Source of the DNA: Kineococcus mangrovi
GTDB taxonomy: Bacteria; Actinomycetota; Actinomycetes; Actinomycetales; Kineococcaceae
Direction of reading: 5' to 3'
Assembly: GCF_041320705.1 (NCBI RefSeq)
Contig: NZ_JBGGTQ010000002.1
Span: forward strand, 434,001-498,000
DNA length: 64,000 nt
The notes under the pieces were generated by a model. The model did no database searches. It saw nothing but the letters and a program-made list of their open reading frames with translations, and was not told the DNA's origin. Shown here in pieces: positions 1-8,490 of the stretch. Made by a program: the position numbers and the translations under genes. The stretch's first letter is position 1, and each line of letters opens with the position of its first letter.

Positions 1-391
1 GCCACGGCAGCAGCGCGGAGTCCTGGAAGGCGACCCCCAGCTCGTGCCCGCGCTGCAGCTCACGGGTGGTCTGGCCGTTGACGAGGGCCTGACCACCCGT
101 GGGCGCCTCCAGCCCGGCGAGGATCCGCAGGATCGTCGACTTGCCGCACCCGGACGGGCCCAGCAGGGACAGGAACGCGTCCTTGCGGGTGCCCAGGTCC
201 GTCTTCTCCAGGGCGAGCACGCTCTTGCGGCCCAGGTCGAACCGCTTGGTCAACCCCTGCAGGTTGAAGCCGGTGGCCGCCTCCGGGTGGCGCCCGGGAT
301 CGGTGGTCGCGGCCAGCGGGCCGGCGACCCGGGACGTGGACACCGACGGCAGCGGCGGGGCGGCCAGGTCGGTCGGGGGTTCCTGGGACAC
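1..391 (-). CDS. ABC transporter ATP-binding protein (NMT1/sulfonate type), C-terminus cut by window edge
   Basis: This is the ATPase subunit of an ABC importer and would energise uptake of the ligand bound by the lipoprotein encoded just upstream. The visible 130 residues start at a GTG (389-391) with a low-complexity Pro/Ala leader of about 40 residues. The nucleotide-binding domain follows: the Walker A motif GPSGCGKST is clear, then LRILAGLE and, near the edge, a Q-loop (VAFQDSALLPW) typical of the SsuB/TauB/NrtD group. The signature motif and Walker B lie outside the window. The gene starts about 35 bp after the binding-protein stop, same strand, so the two are probably one operon and the permease should follow beyond the edge. 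The long leader is unusual for the family, so a later start is possible. Confidence 0.9.
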   Translation of the reverse strand, partial: MSQEPPTDLAAPPLPSVSTSRVAGPLAATTDPGRHPEAATGFNLQGLTKRFDLGRKSVLALEKTDLGTRKDAFLSLLGPSGCGKSTILRILAGLEAPTGGQALVNGQTTRELQRGHELGVAFQDSALLPW

Positions 392-426
392 GGGTCAGCC
401 TTCCGGGATCGGGACGAGGTGGAGGT

Positions 427-1560
427 TCAGCCGGTGATCAGGTCCGGGTTCTCCTCGTAGACCTCCTGCAGGAGCGACAGGTCGAACAGGTCGTCGGCCT
501 CGATGGTGGTCCCCATCTGCGAGAGGGCCTCGACGTTCTGCTCGACCAGCTCGTCGGTCATGGTGAACAGGCCGTTGGCCCTCGTGTCGTCGGAGACGAT
601 GAGCGTGTTCTGCGCCTCCGCCTCCTTGGTCTGCTCCTCCAGGTCGAGGTTCTGGTCCTTGCCGTAGGTGTTCACGGCGAGCTCGGCCGATTCCTGCGGG
701 CTGGCGACGGCGTCGGTCCAGCCGCGGATCTCGGCCACCAGGAAGGCCTTGAGGTAGTCGCGCTGGTCGTCGATGGTCGACTGCAGGACGGTGAAGGTCT
801 CGGCCACGACGGGCAGGCCGTTGTCGGCGAACCCGAGGGTGACGGGGACGATGGGCTGCCCGTCGATCTGCCGGGCGGCCAGCAGGATCGGCTCGTTGGT
901 GAGGTAGGCCATGAAGGCGTCGACCTCGCGCGAGACGACGACGGACGGGTCGTACTGCACGGGGACGATCTCGAAGGAGGACTTGTCGATCCCGTTGGCC
1001 TGGCAGAACCCGTCGAAGATCGTCTCGTTCCCGCCGGTCTGGATCCCGATCTTCTTGCCGGCCAGGTCGGCGGTGGTGCGGACGGGCTTGCCCTGCTCCA
1101 TCGAGACGAGGCAGAACGGGTTCTTCTGGAAAGTCGTCCCGATGATCTTCAGCGGTGCCTGCTCGTTGACGATCGCGGGGCCGGTCAGGGTCGGGGACGA
1201 CAGCCCGACGTGGGCCTTGCGCGAGAGGACCATGGCCTCGGCGGCCGTCCCGGCGCTGCCGCCGGCGAGGAGGTTGACGTTCGAGAACCCGGCGTCGGTG
1301 TAGTAGCCCTTGCTGTCGGCGAAGTACTCGCCCGCGAACTCGATGTTCTTGATCCACGACAGCTGGATCGTCAGCTCGCCGAGGCCGTCGGAACCACCGG
1401 AGGCCGAACCGGTCGAGGACCCGGTGTCGCCGTCACCGCAGGCCGCGAGCGAACCGAGGCCGGCCGCGCCCAGGAGGCCGAGACCGGTGCCCCGCAGGAA
1501 CGCGCGGCGCTGCAGGGCGGCGGCCAGACCGGCGGGACGCGGGCGAGGAGGGAGGTTCAT
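427..1560 (-). CDS. ABC transporter substrate-binding lipoprotein, NMT1/THI5-like
   Basis: Periplasmic-type ligand receptor of the ABC importer encoded downstream. The ATG at 1558-1560 has a GGAG about 8 nt upstream; a GTG 33 bp further out is less likely. The 377-residue product begins with a twin-arginine-like signal (RRAFLRG at residues 18-24), a Gly/Ala/Leu hydrophobic stretch and a lipobox LAAC with the lipidated Cys at about residue 41. The mature part has the NMT1 pattern: LTIQLSWIKNIEFAGEY near the N-terminus, GGSAGTAAEAMV, LAGKKIGIQTGGNE, and a second lobe around VDAFMAYLTNEP. The family binds thiamine precursors, sulfonates, nitrate or pyrimidine-like ligands; the sequence does not fix which. 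The divergent flavin monooxygenase and nearby nucleobase-type genes suggest a small N- or S-containing organic compound. Confidence 0.9.
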   Translation of the reverse strand: MNLPPRPRPAGLAAALQRRAFLRGTGLGLLGAAGLGSLAACGDGDTGSSTGSASGGSDGLGELTIQLSWIKNIEFAGEYFADSKGYYTDAGFSNVNLLAGGSAGTAAEAMVLSRKAHVGLSSPTLTGPAIVNEQAPLKIIGTTFQKNPFCLVSMEQGKPVRTTADLAGKKIGIQTGGNETIFDGFCQANGIDKSSFEIVPVQYDPSVVVSREVDAFMAYLTNEPILLAARQIDGQPIVPVTLGFADNGLPVVAETFTVLQSTIDDQRDYLKAFLVAEIRGWTDAVASPQESAELAVNTYGKDQNLDLEEQTKEAEAQNTLIVSDDTRANGLFTMTDELVEQNVEALSQMGTTIEADDLFDLSLLQEVYEENPDLITG

Positions 1561-1783
1561 GCGCGGCTCCGGGGAGTGAGAGCCCGACGTCACGTGCTGC
1601 GGACGGACGGGCGACGGGTGCGGGGGCCGCCGTCGGAGGCGGCCTGCCCAGGTACTGAAGCACCCGTGCGCGGCGCTCTCGTCACATCCGTGTGAACCCC
1701 GTGTTACGAGACCGGCCGCGTGTGACGTTCGTGTGACGTGGCCGGCGGGAGGTCACGGAACCGCGCGCGGCCGTGGTCTCATG

Positions 1784-1799
1784 TGAACCACTCGGTTCA
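1784..1799. promoter_or_regulatory. Palindromic operator candidate upstream of the flavin monooxygenase
   Basis: TGAACC-actc-GGTTCA is a perfect 6-bp inverted repeat with a 4-bp spacer, ending 17 bp before the monooxygenase start codon and just upstream of its ribosome-binding site. Size and symmetry suit a TetR-family dimer, and a TetR gene lies convergently downstream of the monooxygenase (3202-3792). The regulator assignment is inferred. Confidence 0.55.
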
Positions 1800-1816
1800 A
1801 CGGAGGGAGTTCCACC

Positions 1817-3229
1817 GTGCGCACGATGCACCTGGGGGTCTTCGAGGTGGCCGCGCCGCAGGTCGGCGGGACCCTCTCGTGGTCGCACCCCTACAGCGGT
1901 TCCGAACGGCACCGTGAGCAGCAGCACTGGATCGACGTGGCCCGGCTGCTGGAGGCGGCGGGCTTCGACTTCCTGTTCTTCGCCGACGGTTACGGCTACC
2001 CGACCATCGGTGGCGACCTGCCCGAGGTGGCCGCCCGGGGCGGGCTGAACTTCTCCGGCCTGGACCCGATGTTCCTCATCCCCACCCTCGCCCACCACAC
2101 CTCCCGGCTGGGGTTCGTCGTGACGAGTTCCACCGGGGTGGACCACCCCGTCGCCACGGCCCGCCGCTTCGCGACGCTCGACCACCTCACCGGTGGGCGC
2201 GTCGGCTGGAACGTCGTCACCGGCGCCTCGCAGGACACCGTCGCCGCGTTGTTCGGCCACGAGCGGATGACGGCCCACGACACCCGCTACGAGATCGCCC
2301 GCGAGTACGTCGACCTCTGCCTGCAGCTGTGGGAGGGCTGCTGGGAGGACGGCGCCCTCGTGGAGGACAAGGAGTCCGGCGTCTTCGCCGACCGCGACCG
2401 GCTGCACCGGGTCGAGCACGTGGGCAGGCACTTCCGCTCGTCGGGGTTCTTCACGGTGCCGCCGTCCCCGCAGCGCACGCCGGTGCTGTTCCAGGCCGGG
2501 ACCTCCACGGCCGGGCGGGAGTTCGCCGCCGGGCAGGCCGAGTGCGTTTTCCTGCAGGGCACGACCCTGCCGCACGCCGCGGCCAACGTCGCCGACATCC
2601 GCGCCCGCGCCGCCGCGCACGGCCGGGACCCGGAGTCCGTGAAGGTCCTCGTGGGGGCGACCGTGACGGTGGGCGCGACGCACGAGGAGGCGCTGGCCCG
2701 TCGCGCCGAGTTCGAGGCGATGCAGACCGACGAGGTCGCCGCCGTCATCTACGCCGGGAACACCGGGATCGACCTCACGGCCCTGGACCCCGACCGGCCC
2801 CTCTCGCAGGTGCTGGAGGGCGGCGGGGACGGCAGGGTCGGGCAGATGGGTCAGAGCAACATCGACCGGTTCCGCCGGGCGGACGGCAGCTGGCCGCTGG
2901 TGCGGGAGGTGCTGGCGGAGCTGCGGGGCCGCGGGACCCGGGGTTTCACGATCGTGGGGGACCCGGTGGAGGTGGCCGACCAGCTCGAGGAGGTCATGGA
3001 CGTCACCGGCGTCGACGGGTTCCTCCTGGAGGCGATCTTCTCCCCCGGAGACCACGCCCTGTTCTGCGACCTCGTCGTGCCCGAGCTGCGGCGGCGTGGG
3101 CGGTTGCCGGCCGAACCCGACCGCGCCCGGGGCACCGGGTCGCTGCGCGAACGCCTCGGCGCCGCCTCGCCGCGCCTGGCCGCCGACCACCCGGGCAGCG
3201 CTCACGTCCGGGTGCCCACCTCCGCGTGA
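1817..3229 (+). CDS. LLM-class FMN-dependent monooxygenase, NtaA/SnaA/DszA family
   Basis: A 470-residue bacterial-luciferase-fold monooxygenase that would use FMNH2 supplied by a partner reductase to oxidise a small organic substrate. The GTG start at 1817 is preceded by GGAGGGAG at 1802-1809. Hallmarks of the nitrilotriacetate/pristinamycin/dibenzothiophene-sulfone monooxygenase branch are present: MHLGVFEVAAPQVGGTLSW at the start, FDFLFFADGY, THLTGGRVGWNVVT-type FMN/substrate segment (here DHLTGGRVGWNVVTGAS, about residues 128-144) and PVLFQAGTSTAGREFA. Length is normal for the branch (about 440-480). No flavin reductase gene is seen nearby. It is divergent from the NMT1-type transporter, suggesting uptake plus oxidation of one compound; the substrate is unknown. 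The 3' end overlaps the convergent TetR gene by 28 bp. Confidence 0.93.
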   Translation: MRTMHLGVFEVAAPQVGGTLSWSHPYSGSERHREQQHWIDVARLLEAAGFDFLFFADGYGYPTIGGDLPEVAARGGLNFSGLDPMFLIPTLAHHTSRLGFVVTSSTGVDHPVATARRFATLDHLTGGRVGWNVVTGASQDTVAALFGHERMTAHDTRYEIAREYVDLCLQLWEGCWEDGALVEDKESGVFADRDRLHRVEHVGRHFRSSGFFTVPPSPQRTPVLFQAGTSTAGREFAAGQAECVFLQGTTLPHAAANVADIRARAAAHGRDPESVKVLVGATVTVGATHEEALARRAEFEAMQTDEVAAVIYAGNTGIDLTALDPDRPLSQVLEGGGDGRVGQMGQSNIDRFRRADGSWPLVREVLAELRGRGTRGFTIVGDPVEVADQLEEVMDVTGVDGFLLEAIFSPGDHALFCDLVVPELRRRGRLPAEPDRARGTGSLRERLGAASPRLAADHPGSAHVRVPTSA

Positions 3230-3792
3230 TCGAGGGCGCGGGCGCAGAACGCGTCCAGCGCCTGGCGTTGCACCCGTTCCACGGTGCGCAGGTCCTGGGT
3301 GAGGATGAGGGTCATCTGCAGCCCGCGCCACAGAGCCACCAGTTCCGTGGCCAGCCCCTCGGCGGCCGCGTGCGGCAGGCCCTCCCGGCGCAACCGCGCG
3401 GCCGCCGGCCGGTGCCACTCGGCGATGTCCCCCATCAGCTCGGAGTACCCGGGCTGGCGCGTGACCTGCCCGAACACCTCGAAGAACAACCGCAGGAACG
3501 GCAGGTTGCGCGGGGCGGCGATCTCGTCCCAGACGGCCTGCAGGTCCGTCCGCAGCGCCCCGGTGCCGTGCTCCAGGCCGGACCACGCGTTCTCGAACCC
3601 CGGGAAGTGGTCGCGGGCGACGGCCTGCAGGGCCTCCCCCACGAGCTGCTCGCGGCTGCCGAAGTAGTACAACAGCATCCGGTTGTTCGACCCGGCCGCG
3701 CGGGCCAGCCCGCGCAGGGTCGAGGACGTCACCCCGTGGGCGAGCAGGTGCGCGGCCACCAGGTGCAGCAACCGTTCCCGTTCGCTCACCAC
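3202..3792 (-). CDS. TetR family transcriptional regulator
   Basis: A 196-residue TetR-type repressor. The N-terminal helix-turn-helix is visible in VTSSTLRGLARAAGSNNRMLLYYFGSR (given in part: residues 20-46), with the usual LYYFGSRE-like recognition end. The remainder is an alpha-helical ligand/dimer domain. The start is a GTG-GTG pair at 3787-3792. It is convergent to, and overlaps by 28 bp, the monooxygenase gene. It likely controls the monooxygenase through the palindrome at 1784-1799 or the adenosine-deaminase-like gene that diverges from its 5' end with only 27 bp between starts. The ligand cannot be told from sequence. Confidence 0.9.
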   Translation of the reverse strand: MVSERERLLHLVAAHLLAHGVTSSTLRGLARAAGSNNRMLLYYFGSREQLVGEALQAVARDHFPGFENAWSGLEHGTGALRTDLQAVWDEIAAPRNLPFLRLFFEVFGQVTRQPGYSELMGDIAEWHRPAAARLRREGLPHAAAEGLATELVALWRGLQMTLILTQDLRTVERVQRQALDAFCARALDHAEVGTRT

Positions 3793-3819
3793 CCCAGACT
3801 AGCCACAGGAGAGAACGCC

Positions 3820-4794
3820 GTGCGCGACCTCGCGACCCTGCCCAAGGCCCACCTGCACCTGCACCTCGAAGGGGCGATGCGACCGGGGACGCTGGCGGAG
3901 TTCGCCCGCGAGGCCGGCGAGCCCGCACCCCCCGTCCGCGGCTACACGACGTTCCCCGAGTTCGTGCAGGCGTACGACGGAGCCGTCGCCTTCGTGCGCA
4001 CCCGCGACCAGCTCGCCCGCGTGATCCGCGAGGTGGTCCAGGACGCCGCGGCGTCGGGTGCGGTGTGGATCGAGGCCCAAGCCAACCCGATGTTCTACGT
4101 CCCGCAGTTCGGCACCCCCGAGGAGGTGACGGAGTTCATGGTCCGCACCGGCCGCGAGGAGGCCGACCGGCTGGGCATCGGGTTCGGGCTCATGCTCGTC
4201 GCGATCCGGAACCTGCCGCCGGCCGACGCCGAATCGCTGGCGCAGCTCGCGGCGGGTTTCGCCGGCCGCGGGGTCGTCTCCTTCGGGCTCGCCGCCGACG
4301 AGGCGCTGTTCGGCCCCGCGCCCTTCGCGCGCGCCTTCGCCCTCGCCCGGGAGGCCGGACTCGTGGCCGCCCCGCACGCCGGGGAGCTGCGCGGCCCCGA
4401 CAGCGTCCGCGAGGCGCTGGACCTGCTGGGGGCGCGGCGGATCCAGCACGGCGTCCGCGCCGTGGAGGACCGCGAGCTCGTGCGGCGGCTGGCGGACGAG
4501 GGCACCGTCCTGGACGTCTGCCCGTCCTCGAACGTCGCGCTGTGGGTCGTCCCCGAGATGGGGGCGCACCCGTTGCCGGCGTTGCTGGAGGCGGGGGTCC
4601 GGTGCTCCCTCAACGGGGACGACCCGCTGTTGTTCGGGCCCGGCCTGCTCGAGGAGTACGAGACCGCCCGGACGGCGCTGGGCCTGAGCGACGAGCAGCT
4701 CGCCGCCGTCGCGCGCGCCTCGCTGGCAGGGGCCGCCGCGCCCGCGGAGTTCGTCAGCGCGCAGCTGGCCGCGGTCGACGCCTGGCTGTCCTGA
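3820..4794 (+). CDS. Adenosine deaminase family amidohydrolase
   Basis: A 324-residue metal-dependent aminohydrolase that would deaminate adenosine or a related purine (adenine, aminodeoxyfutalosine and similar substrates are known in the family). The GTG at 3820 is preceded by AGGAGAG; the same reading frame stays open upstream but codes as an antisense shadow of the TetR gene. Motifs are complete: LPKAHLHLHLEG with the metal-binding His pair at the N-terminus, APHAGE with the zinc His and catalytic Glu, RIQHGVRA, VCPSSNVAL, and LNGDDP carrying the metal-binding Asp. Family members more often read SLNTDDP; here a Gly replaces the Thr. The last 41 bp overlap the convergent GntR gene. Context (racemase-like enzyme and NCS1 permease) suggests purine or hydantoin-type nitrogen scavenging. 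Confidence 0.9.
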   Translation: MRDLATLPKAHLHLHLEGAMRPGTLAEFAREAGEPAPPVRGYTTFPEFVQAYDGAVAFVRTRDQLARVIREVVQDAAASGAVWIEAQANPMFYVPQFGTPEEVTEFMVRTGREEADRLGIGFGLMLVAIRNLPPADAESLAQLAAGFAGRGVVSFGLAADEALFGPAPFARAFALAREAGLVAAPHAGELRGPDSVREALDLLGARRIQHGVRAVEDRELVRRLADEGTVLDVCPSSNVALWVVPEMGAHPLPALLEAGVRCSLNGDDPLLFGPGLLEEYETARTALGLSDEQLAAVARASLAGAAAPAEFVSAQLAAVDAWLS

Positions 4795-5443
4795 AACCCG
4801 CGCCCACGTCCGGGGCCGCCGGTTCGGCCCGCCCCCGCACCCTGGCCGCGAGGTGCCCGTGGTGCTCGCGAGCGGCGGCGAGGAGGCCGTCGGCGTCCCG
4901 CGCCGCGAAGGCGGCGAGCATCCGCTCGTGGTCGTCGTGCAACCGGTCCGCCTCGTCCGCGTCGAGGTCCTCCATGGGCCGGTAGGGCTCGGTGAGGTCC
5001 CAGACGCGCGCGAACACCCCGAGCAGGCGCGGCATGGCCGAGGGGCGGGTGAGCGCGTCGTGGAAGGCGCGACTCTGCCGGTGGTACCCGCGGTCGTCGC
5101 CGGCCGCGGCCGCCGCGCCCAGGGCGTCGTGCGCGGCCCGCGCCGCGGCCACGTCGTCCGGCCCCCCGGCGCTCACCGCGACCCGCAGGGCGGCCAGCTC
5201 GAGGCTGCCGCGCACCTCGACGAGCTCGGCGAGCTCGCCCGGTGCCAGGCGCGCCACGGTGTAGCCGCGGCGGGGCAGGTGGTCGACGAGCCCCTCGCCC
5301 ACGAGCGTCATGAGCGCCTCCCGGACGGGGATGCGGCTGACGTCGTGGGCCGCGGCGAGGACGTCCAGCTCCAGGACGGCACCGGGGGCCACGAGTCCGG
5401 AGACGATGTCCCGTCGGATGGCGTCCAACACCGGTCGTGTCAC
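4754..5443 (-). CDS. GntR family regulator with FCD ligand-binding domain
   Basis: A 229-residue FadR-subfamily regulator. The winged helix lies at residues 1-70 (RRDIVSGLVAPGAVL, SRIPVREALMTLVGEGLV, PRRGYTVA are classic), followed by an all-helical FCD domain with the metal-ligand-type residues in FHDALTR and HDDHERMLAAF. The C-terminus carries an Arg/Pro/Ala-rich tail of about 25 residues that the family does not need and that overlaps the deaminase gene antisense. It lies 22 bp upstream, in transcription order downstream, of the racemase-like gene on the same strand, so it may be the last gene of a permease-racemase-regulator operon and its autoregulator. Confidence 0.9.
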   Translation of the reverse strand: MTRPVLDAIRRDIVSGLVAPGAVLELDVLAAAHDVSRIPVREALMTLVGEGLVDHLPRRGYTVARLAPGELAELVEVRGSLELAALRVAVSAGGPDDVAAARAAHDALGAAAAAGDDRGYHRQSRAFHDALTRPSAMPRLLGVFARVWDLTEPYRPMEDLDADEADRLHDDHERMLAAFAARDADGLLAAAREHHGHLAARVRGRAEPAAPDVGAGFRTARRRPRPAAR

Positions 5444-5465
5444 CCCGTGATGGTGCCAGGGCCCG

Positions 5466-6185
5466 TCAACCGAAGGGCCAGCCCCGCAGCTCCTTGGGCC
5501 GCGGGGCGGCGTAGCTGCGGGCCTTCGAGGTCGACAGGCCGAGCGCCACGAGGGACTCGGCCAGCCGGGCGGCCGCCGCGACCCCGTCGACCACGGGCAC
5601 CTCGAGCTCGGCGCTCAGGGCCGCGTGCAGCCCGGACATCCCCGCGCACCCCAGGACGACGACCTCGGCCCCCTCCTCGACGAGGCGCGCGGCCTCCTCG
5701 GTGAAGGCCTTGGCCGTCAGTCCCGGATCGGTCTCGAGCTCGAGCACGGGCAGGTCCACGCTGCGCACACCGCTGCACCGCCCGGCCAGTCCGGCGAGCA
5801 GCAGCCGGTCGTGGATGGCCGGTACCGCCCGGTCCAGGCTCGTGACGACGCCGAACGTGCGCCCCAGGAGGCAGGCCGTGTGCGCGGCGGCCTCGGTGAT
5901 GTCGACGACGGGGACGGTCAGGACGTCCTGCAGCGCGTCGCGACCCACCTCCCCGAACCCCGCGTGCACGACCGCGTCGAACGGCCCGTCGTACGTCTGG
6001 ACGGCGTCCAGCACCCCGACCGCCGACAGGTGGCTCTCGTAGTTCGACTCCACCGACGCCGGCCCGAACCGGGGCGTCAGCGGGACCACCGTCGTCCCCG
6101 GCGACACCGCGGCGCGCGCCGCGGCCGCGATGACGTCGGTGACGGACCGGGTGGTGTTGACGTTGACGACGAGCAGGGTCGTCAT
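5466..6185 (-). CDS. Asp/Glu/hydantoin racemase superfamily protein, first catalytic Cys replaced by Gly
   Basis: A 239-residue member of the Asp/Glu/hydantoin racemase superfamily: VVNVNTTRSVTD at the N-terminus binds the substrate carboxylate in the family, and VVVLGCAGMSG near residue 180 holds the second catalytic Cys. Racemases use two cysteines; at the position of the first one (normally ACFGDPG) this protein reads AGFGEVG with Gly76. Arylmalonate decarboxylase, a relative, is known to have exactly this Gly/Cys arrangement, so a decarboxylase-like or isomerase-like reaction is possible and hydantoin racemization is doubtful. The ATG overlaps the stop of the NCS1 permease gene (ATGA at 6182-6185), so translation is coupled and both probably act on the same compound. 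Confidence 0.85.
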   Translation of the reverse strand: MTTLLVVNVNTTRSVTDVIAAAARAAVSPGTTVVPLTPRFGPASVESNYESHLSAVGVLDAVQTYDGPFDAVVHAGFGEVGRDALQDVLTVPVVDITEAAAHTACLLGRTFGVVTSLDRAVPAIHDRLLLAGLAGRCSGVRSVDLPVLELETDPGLTAKAFTEEAARLVEEGAEVVVLGCAGMSGLHAALSAELEVPVVDGVAAAARLAESLVALGLSTSKARSYAAPRPKELRGWPFG

Positions 6186-7690
6186 CGGACCCGGGAGGCC
6201 GTCGGAGCCTGCGTGGGGATGGAGTTCTTCAGGGCGATGTACAACCCGAACGCCAGTCCGGCCCCGATGAACCAGCTGAAGCTCGCGGCGGTGGCGTTGG
6301 TGAAGAACACCACGCAGATCGCGACGAGCGCCGCGACCGCCGTCACCCCGACCGCGACCGGGTTCCAGCCCTTGACGTAGTGGTAGGCCCCGGACGGGTC
6401 CATCGTGAACAGGTCGTCCACCCGGACCTGCTGCTTCTTCACGATGTAGTGGTCGGCGATGAGCACGCCGTAGAGGGGGCCGATGAAGGCGCCCAGGGTG
6501 TCGAGCGTGTAGTGGATCGTCTCCGGGGAGTTGTAGAGGTTCCACGGCGTGATGAGCACCGACCCGACGGCCGCGATCATCCCGCCGGTGCGCCAGCTGA
6601 TCCGCTGCGGCGCGACGTGCGAGAAGTCGAAGGCGGGGGAGACGAAGTTCGCGACGATGTTGATGCCGATGGTGGCCACCGTGAAGGTGAGGCAGCCCAG
6701 GACGGCGACGGTGATGCTGTCGAGGCGGTAGACCGTCTCCACCGGGTCGGTGATGAGTTCGCCGTAGACCGGGACGGTGGCCGAGGCCGTGACGACGCAC
6801 AGGACCGCGAAGACGAGGAAGTTCACCGGCAGGCCGAGGAAGTTCCCCTTGCGGACCGCGGCCATCGAGCGGCCGTAGCGGGCGAAGTCGCCGTAGTTCA
6901 GCATCGGCCCGGAGAAGTACGACACGACGAGCGCGACGGCCGAGACCATCACGCCGAGGGCGCCCAGCCCCGTGTGGTCGACCGACCCCAGGTTCAGCGA
7001 GACGCTGGAGAACCCGCCGGCCTCGTTGACCAGGTAGGCGGCGAGGGCGAACATCACGACGTAGACGGCGGGACCGCAGAAGTCGATGAACTTGCGGATG
7101 GCGTCCATCCCGCGCCAGAACACCAGGGCCTGCAGGACCCACATCGTCCCGAAGGCGGCCCAGCCCAGCGCGGACAGGCCGAGGAACCCGTGCTCGGTCA
7201 CCTGGGCGTACGTCGCCCAGCCGGGTTCGATCTTCAGGGCGAGCAGGACGAGCGCGTTCGAGGCGAGGAACGTCTGGATGCCGTACCAGGCGACGGCGAT
7301 GAGCCCGCGGATGACAGCGGGGACGTTGGCCCCCACGACCCCGAAGGCCACCCGGGACACGACCGGGTAGGGGACCCCCGTCTCCTGGCTGGGCCGGGCG
7401 ACGAGGTTGCACAGGACGAAGACGATGACGATGCCGACCAGGAGCGCGACCAGCACCTGCCAGGCGGCCAGGCCCAGGGCGAACAGGCTGCCCGCGGTGA
7501 CGTAGCCGCCGAGGCTGTGCACGTCGGACATCCAGAACGCGAAGAAGTTGTAGGGCTTCCAGTTCTGGTTCTTCAGCGGCGCGAGGTCGGAGTTCGTCAG
7601 ACGGGTGTGGTACCCGTCCTTGATGAGCCCCTCCCCCGCGGCGTGCGAGACGGCGCTGAGGTCCGTCCCGGTGCGGGCGACTTCGGTCAT
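6182..7690 (-). CDS. NCS1 family nucleobase/hydantoin/allantoin cation symporter
   Basis: A 502-residue permease with 12 predicted membrane segments that should import a nucleobase, allantoin or hydantoin with Na+ or H+. NCS1 hallmarks are visible: the N-terminal tail with LTNSDLAPLKNQNWKPYN and FFAFWMSDVHSLGGY in the first segment, GVPYPVVSRVAFGVVGANVPAV, and the conserved region around NYGDFARYG between helices 6 and 8. It heads an operon with the racemase-family gene (4-bp overlap) and the GntR gene. Mhp1-type hydantoin carriers and PucI-type allantoin carriers share this architecture; substrate cannot be separated by eye. Confidence 0.93.
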   Translation of the reverse strand: MTEVARTGTDLSAVSHAAGEGLIKDGYHTRLTNSDLAPLKNQNWKPYNFFAFWMSDVHSLGGYVTAGSLFALGLAAWQVLVALLVGIVIVFVLCNLVARPSQETGVPYPVVSRVAFGVVGANVPAVIRGLIAVAWYGIQTFLASNALVLLALKIEPGWATYAQVTEHGFLGLSALGWAAFGTMWVLQALVFWRGMDAIRKFIDFCGPAVYVVMFALAAYLVNEAGGFSSVSLNLGSVDHTGLGALGVMVSAVALVVSYFSGPMLNYGDFARYGRSMAAVRKGNFLGLPVNFLVFAVLCVVTASATVPVYGELITDPVETVYRLDSITVAVLGCLTFTVATIGINIVANFVSPAFDFSHVAPQRISWRTGGMIAAVGSVLITPWNLYNSPETIHYTLDTLGAFIGPLYGVLIADHYIVKKQQVRVDDLFTMDPSGAYHYVKGWNPVAVGVTAVAALVAICVVFFTNATAASFSWFIGAGLAFGLYIALKNSIPTQAPTASRVR

Positions 7691-7845
7691 GGCGGCTCCT
7701 GCTCCTCGTGCCTGCCGGGGACACCGGCGAGGGCCGGTGCGCCGACCACGCTAGGCACCTCAGGTTTCACGGTTGTTTCCCCGGCGATATATCTGACGTG
7801 GCCCCGGGTGTCGCGCCCGACCCGGCGCGAGTAGGTTCGGCGACC

Positions 7846-8490
7846 ATGCGGATCACGCACTACGGCCACTCGTGCCTGCTCGTGGAGACCGGCGCCGCCC
7901 GGGTGCTGCTCGACCCGGGCACGTTCAGCCACGGCTTCGAGGAGCTCGAGGGTCTCGACGCCGTCGTCGTCACCCACTCCCACCCCGACCACGTCGACGT
8001 CGAACGGCTGCCGGCGCTGCTGGAGGCCAACGACGGGGCCGTGCTGCGCGCCGAACCGGCCACCGCCACCTCCCTCACGGAGTCCGGCATCGAGGTGGCC
8101 CCCCTGCACGCGGGCGAGTCGGTCGAGGTGGCGGGAGTGCGCATCACCGGTGCCGGCGGACGGCACGCCGTCATCCACGCCGACGTCCCGCGCATCGGCA
8201 ACGTCGGCGTCCTCCTCGCGACCGAGGGCGAGCCGACGCTGTTCCACCCGGGCGACTCCTACGAGGCCGTGCCCGCGGGCGTCGACGTCCTGGCCGTGCC
8301 GCTCAGCGCACCGTGGGCGGCTCTGAAGGAGACGGTCGACTTCGTCCGCGCCGTCGGGGCCTCGGCGGGTCTCGTCATCCACGACGGGCTGCTGGCCGCC
8401 CCCGGCCGGGCGGTCTACGGCAACCAGGTGCGGGCCCTCGGCGGGCTCGACGTGCGCGAGAGCGAGGGGACGACCCCGCTGGAGTTCTAG
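7846..8490 (+). CDS. MBL-fold metal-dependent hydrolase (UlaG-like)
   Basis: A 214-residue metallo-beta-lactamase-fold hydrolase. The metal-binding motif HSHPDHVD sits near residue 45, with further ligands expected at the GRHAVIH and HPGDSY segments and the conserved end HDGLLA. The protein starts MRITHYGHSCLLVE, typical of the UlaG/YtnP-like group that includes L-ascorbate-6-phosphate lactonases and many uncharacterised hydrolases. No strong Shine-Dalgarno is visible before the ATG. It is divergent from the NCS1 operon over a 155-bp intergenic region. Substrate is unknown. Confidence 0.88.
   Translation: MRITHYGHSCLLVETGAARVLLDPGTFSHGFEELEGLDAVVVTHSHPDHVDVERLPALLEANDGAVLRAEPATATSLTESGIEVAPLHAGESVEVAGVRITGAGGRHAVIHADVPRIGNVGVLLATEGEPTLFHPGDSYEAVPAGVDVLAVPLSAPWAALKETVDFVRAVGASAGLVIHDGLLAAPGRAVYGNQVRALGGLDVRESEGTTPLEF

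Noticed and set aside
5466-6185. Firm call as hydantoin racemase
   Set aside because: The first catalytic Cys is replaced by Gly, so only the superfamily was assigned.
7786-7793. GATATATC palindrome between the NCS1 and hydrolase genes as an operator
   Set aside because: Only 8 bp and simple sequence; it may merely be an AT-rich promoter element, so it was not listed as a feature.
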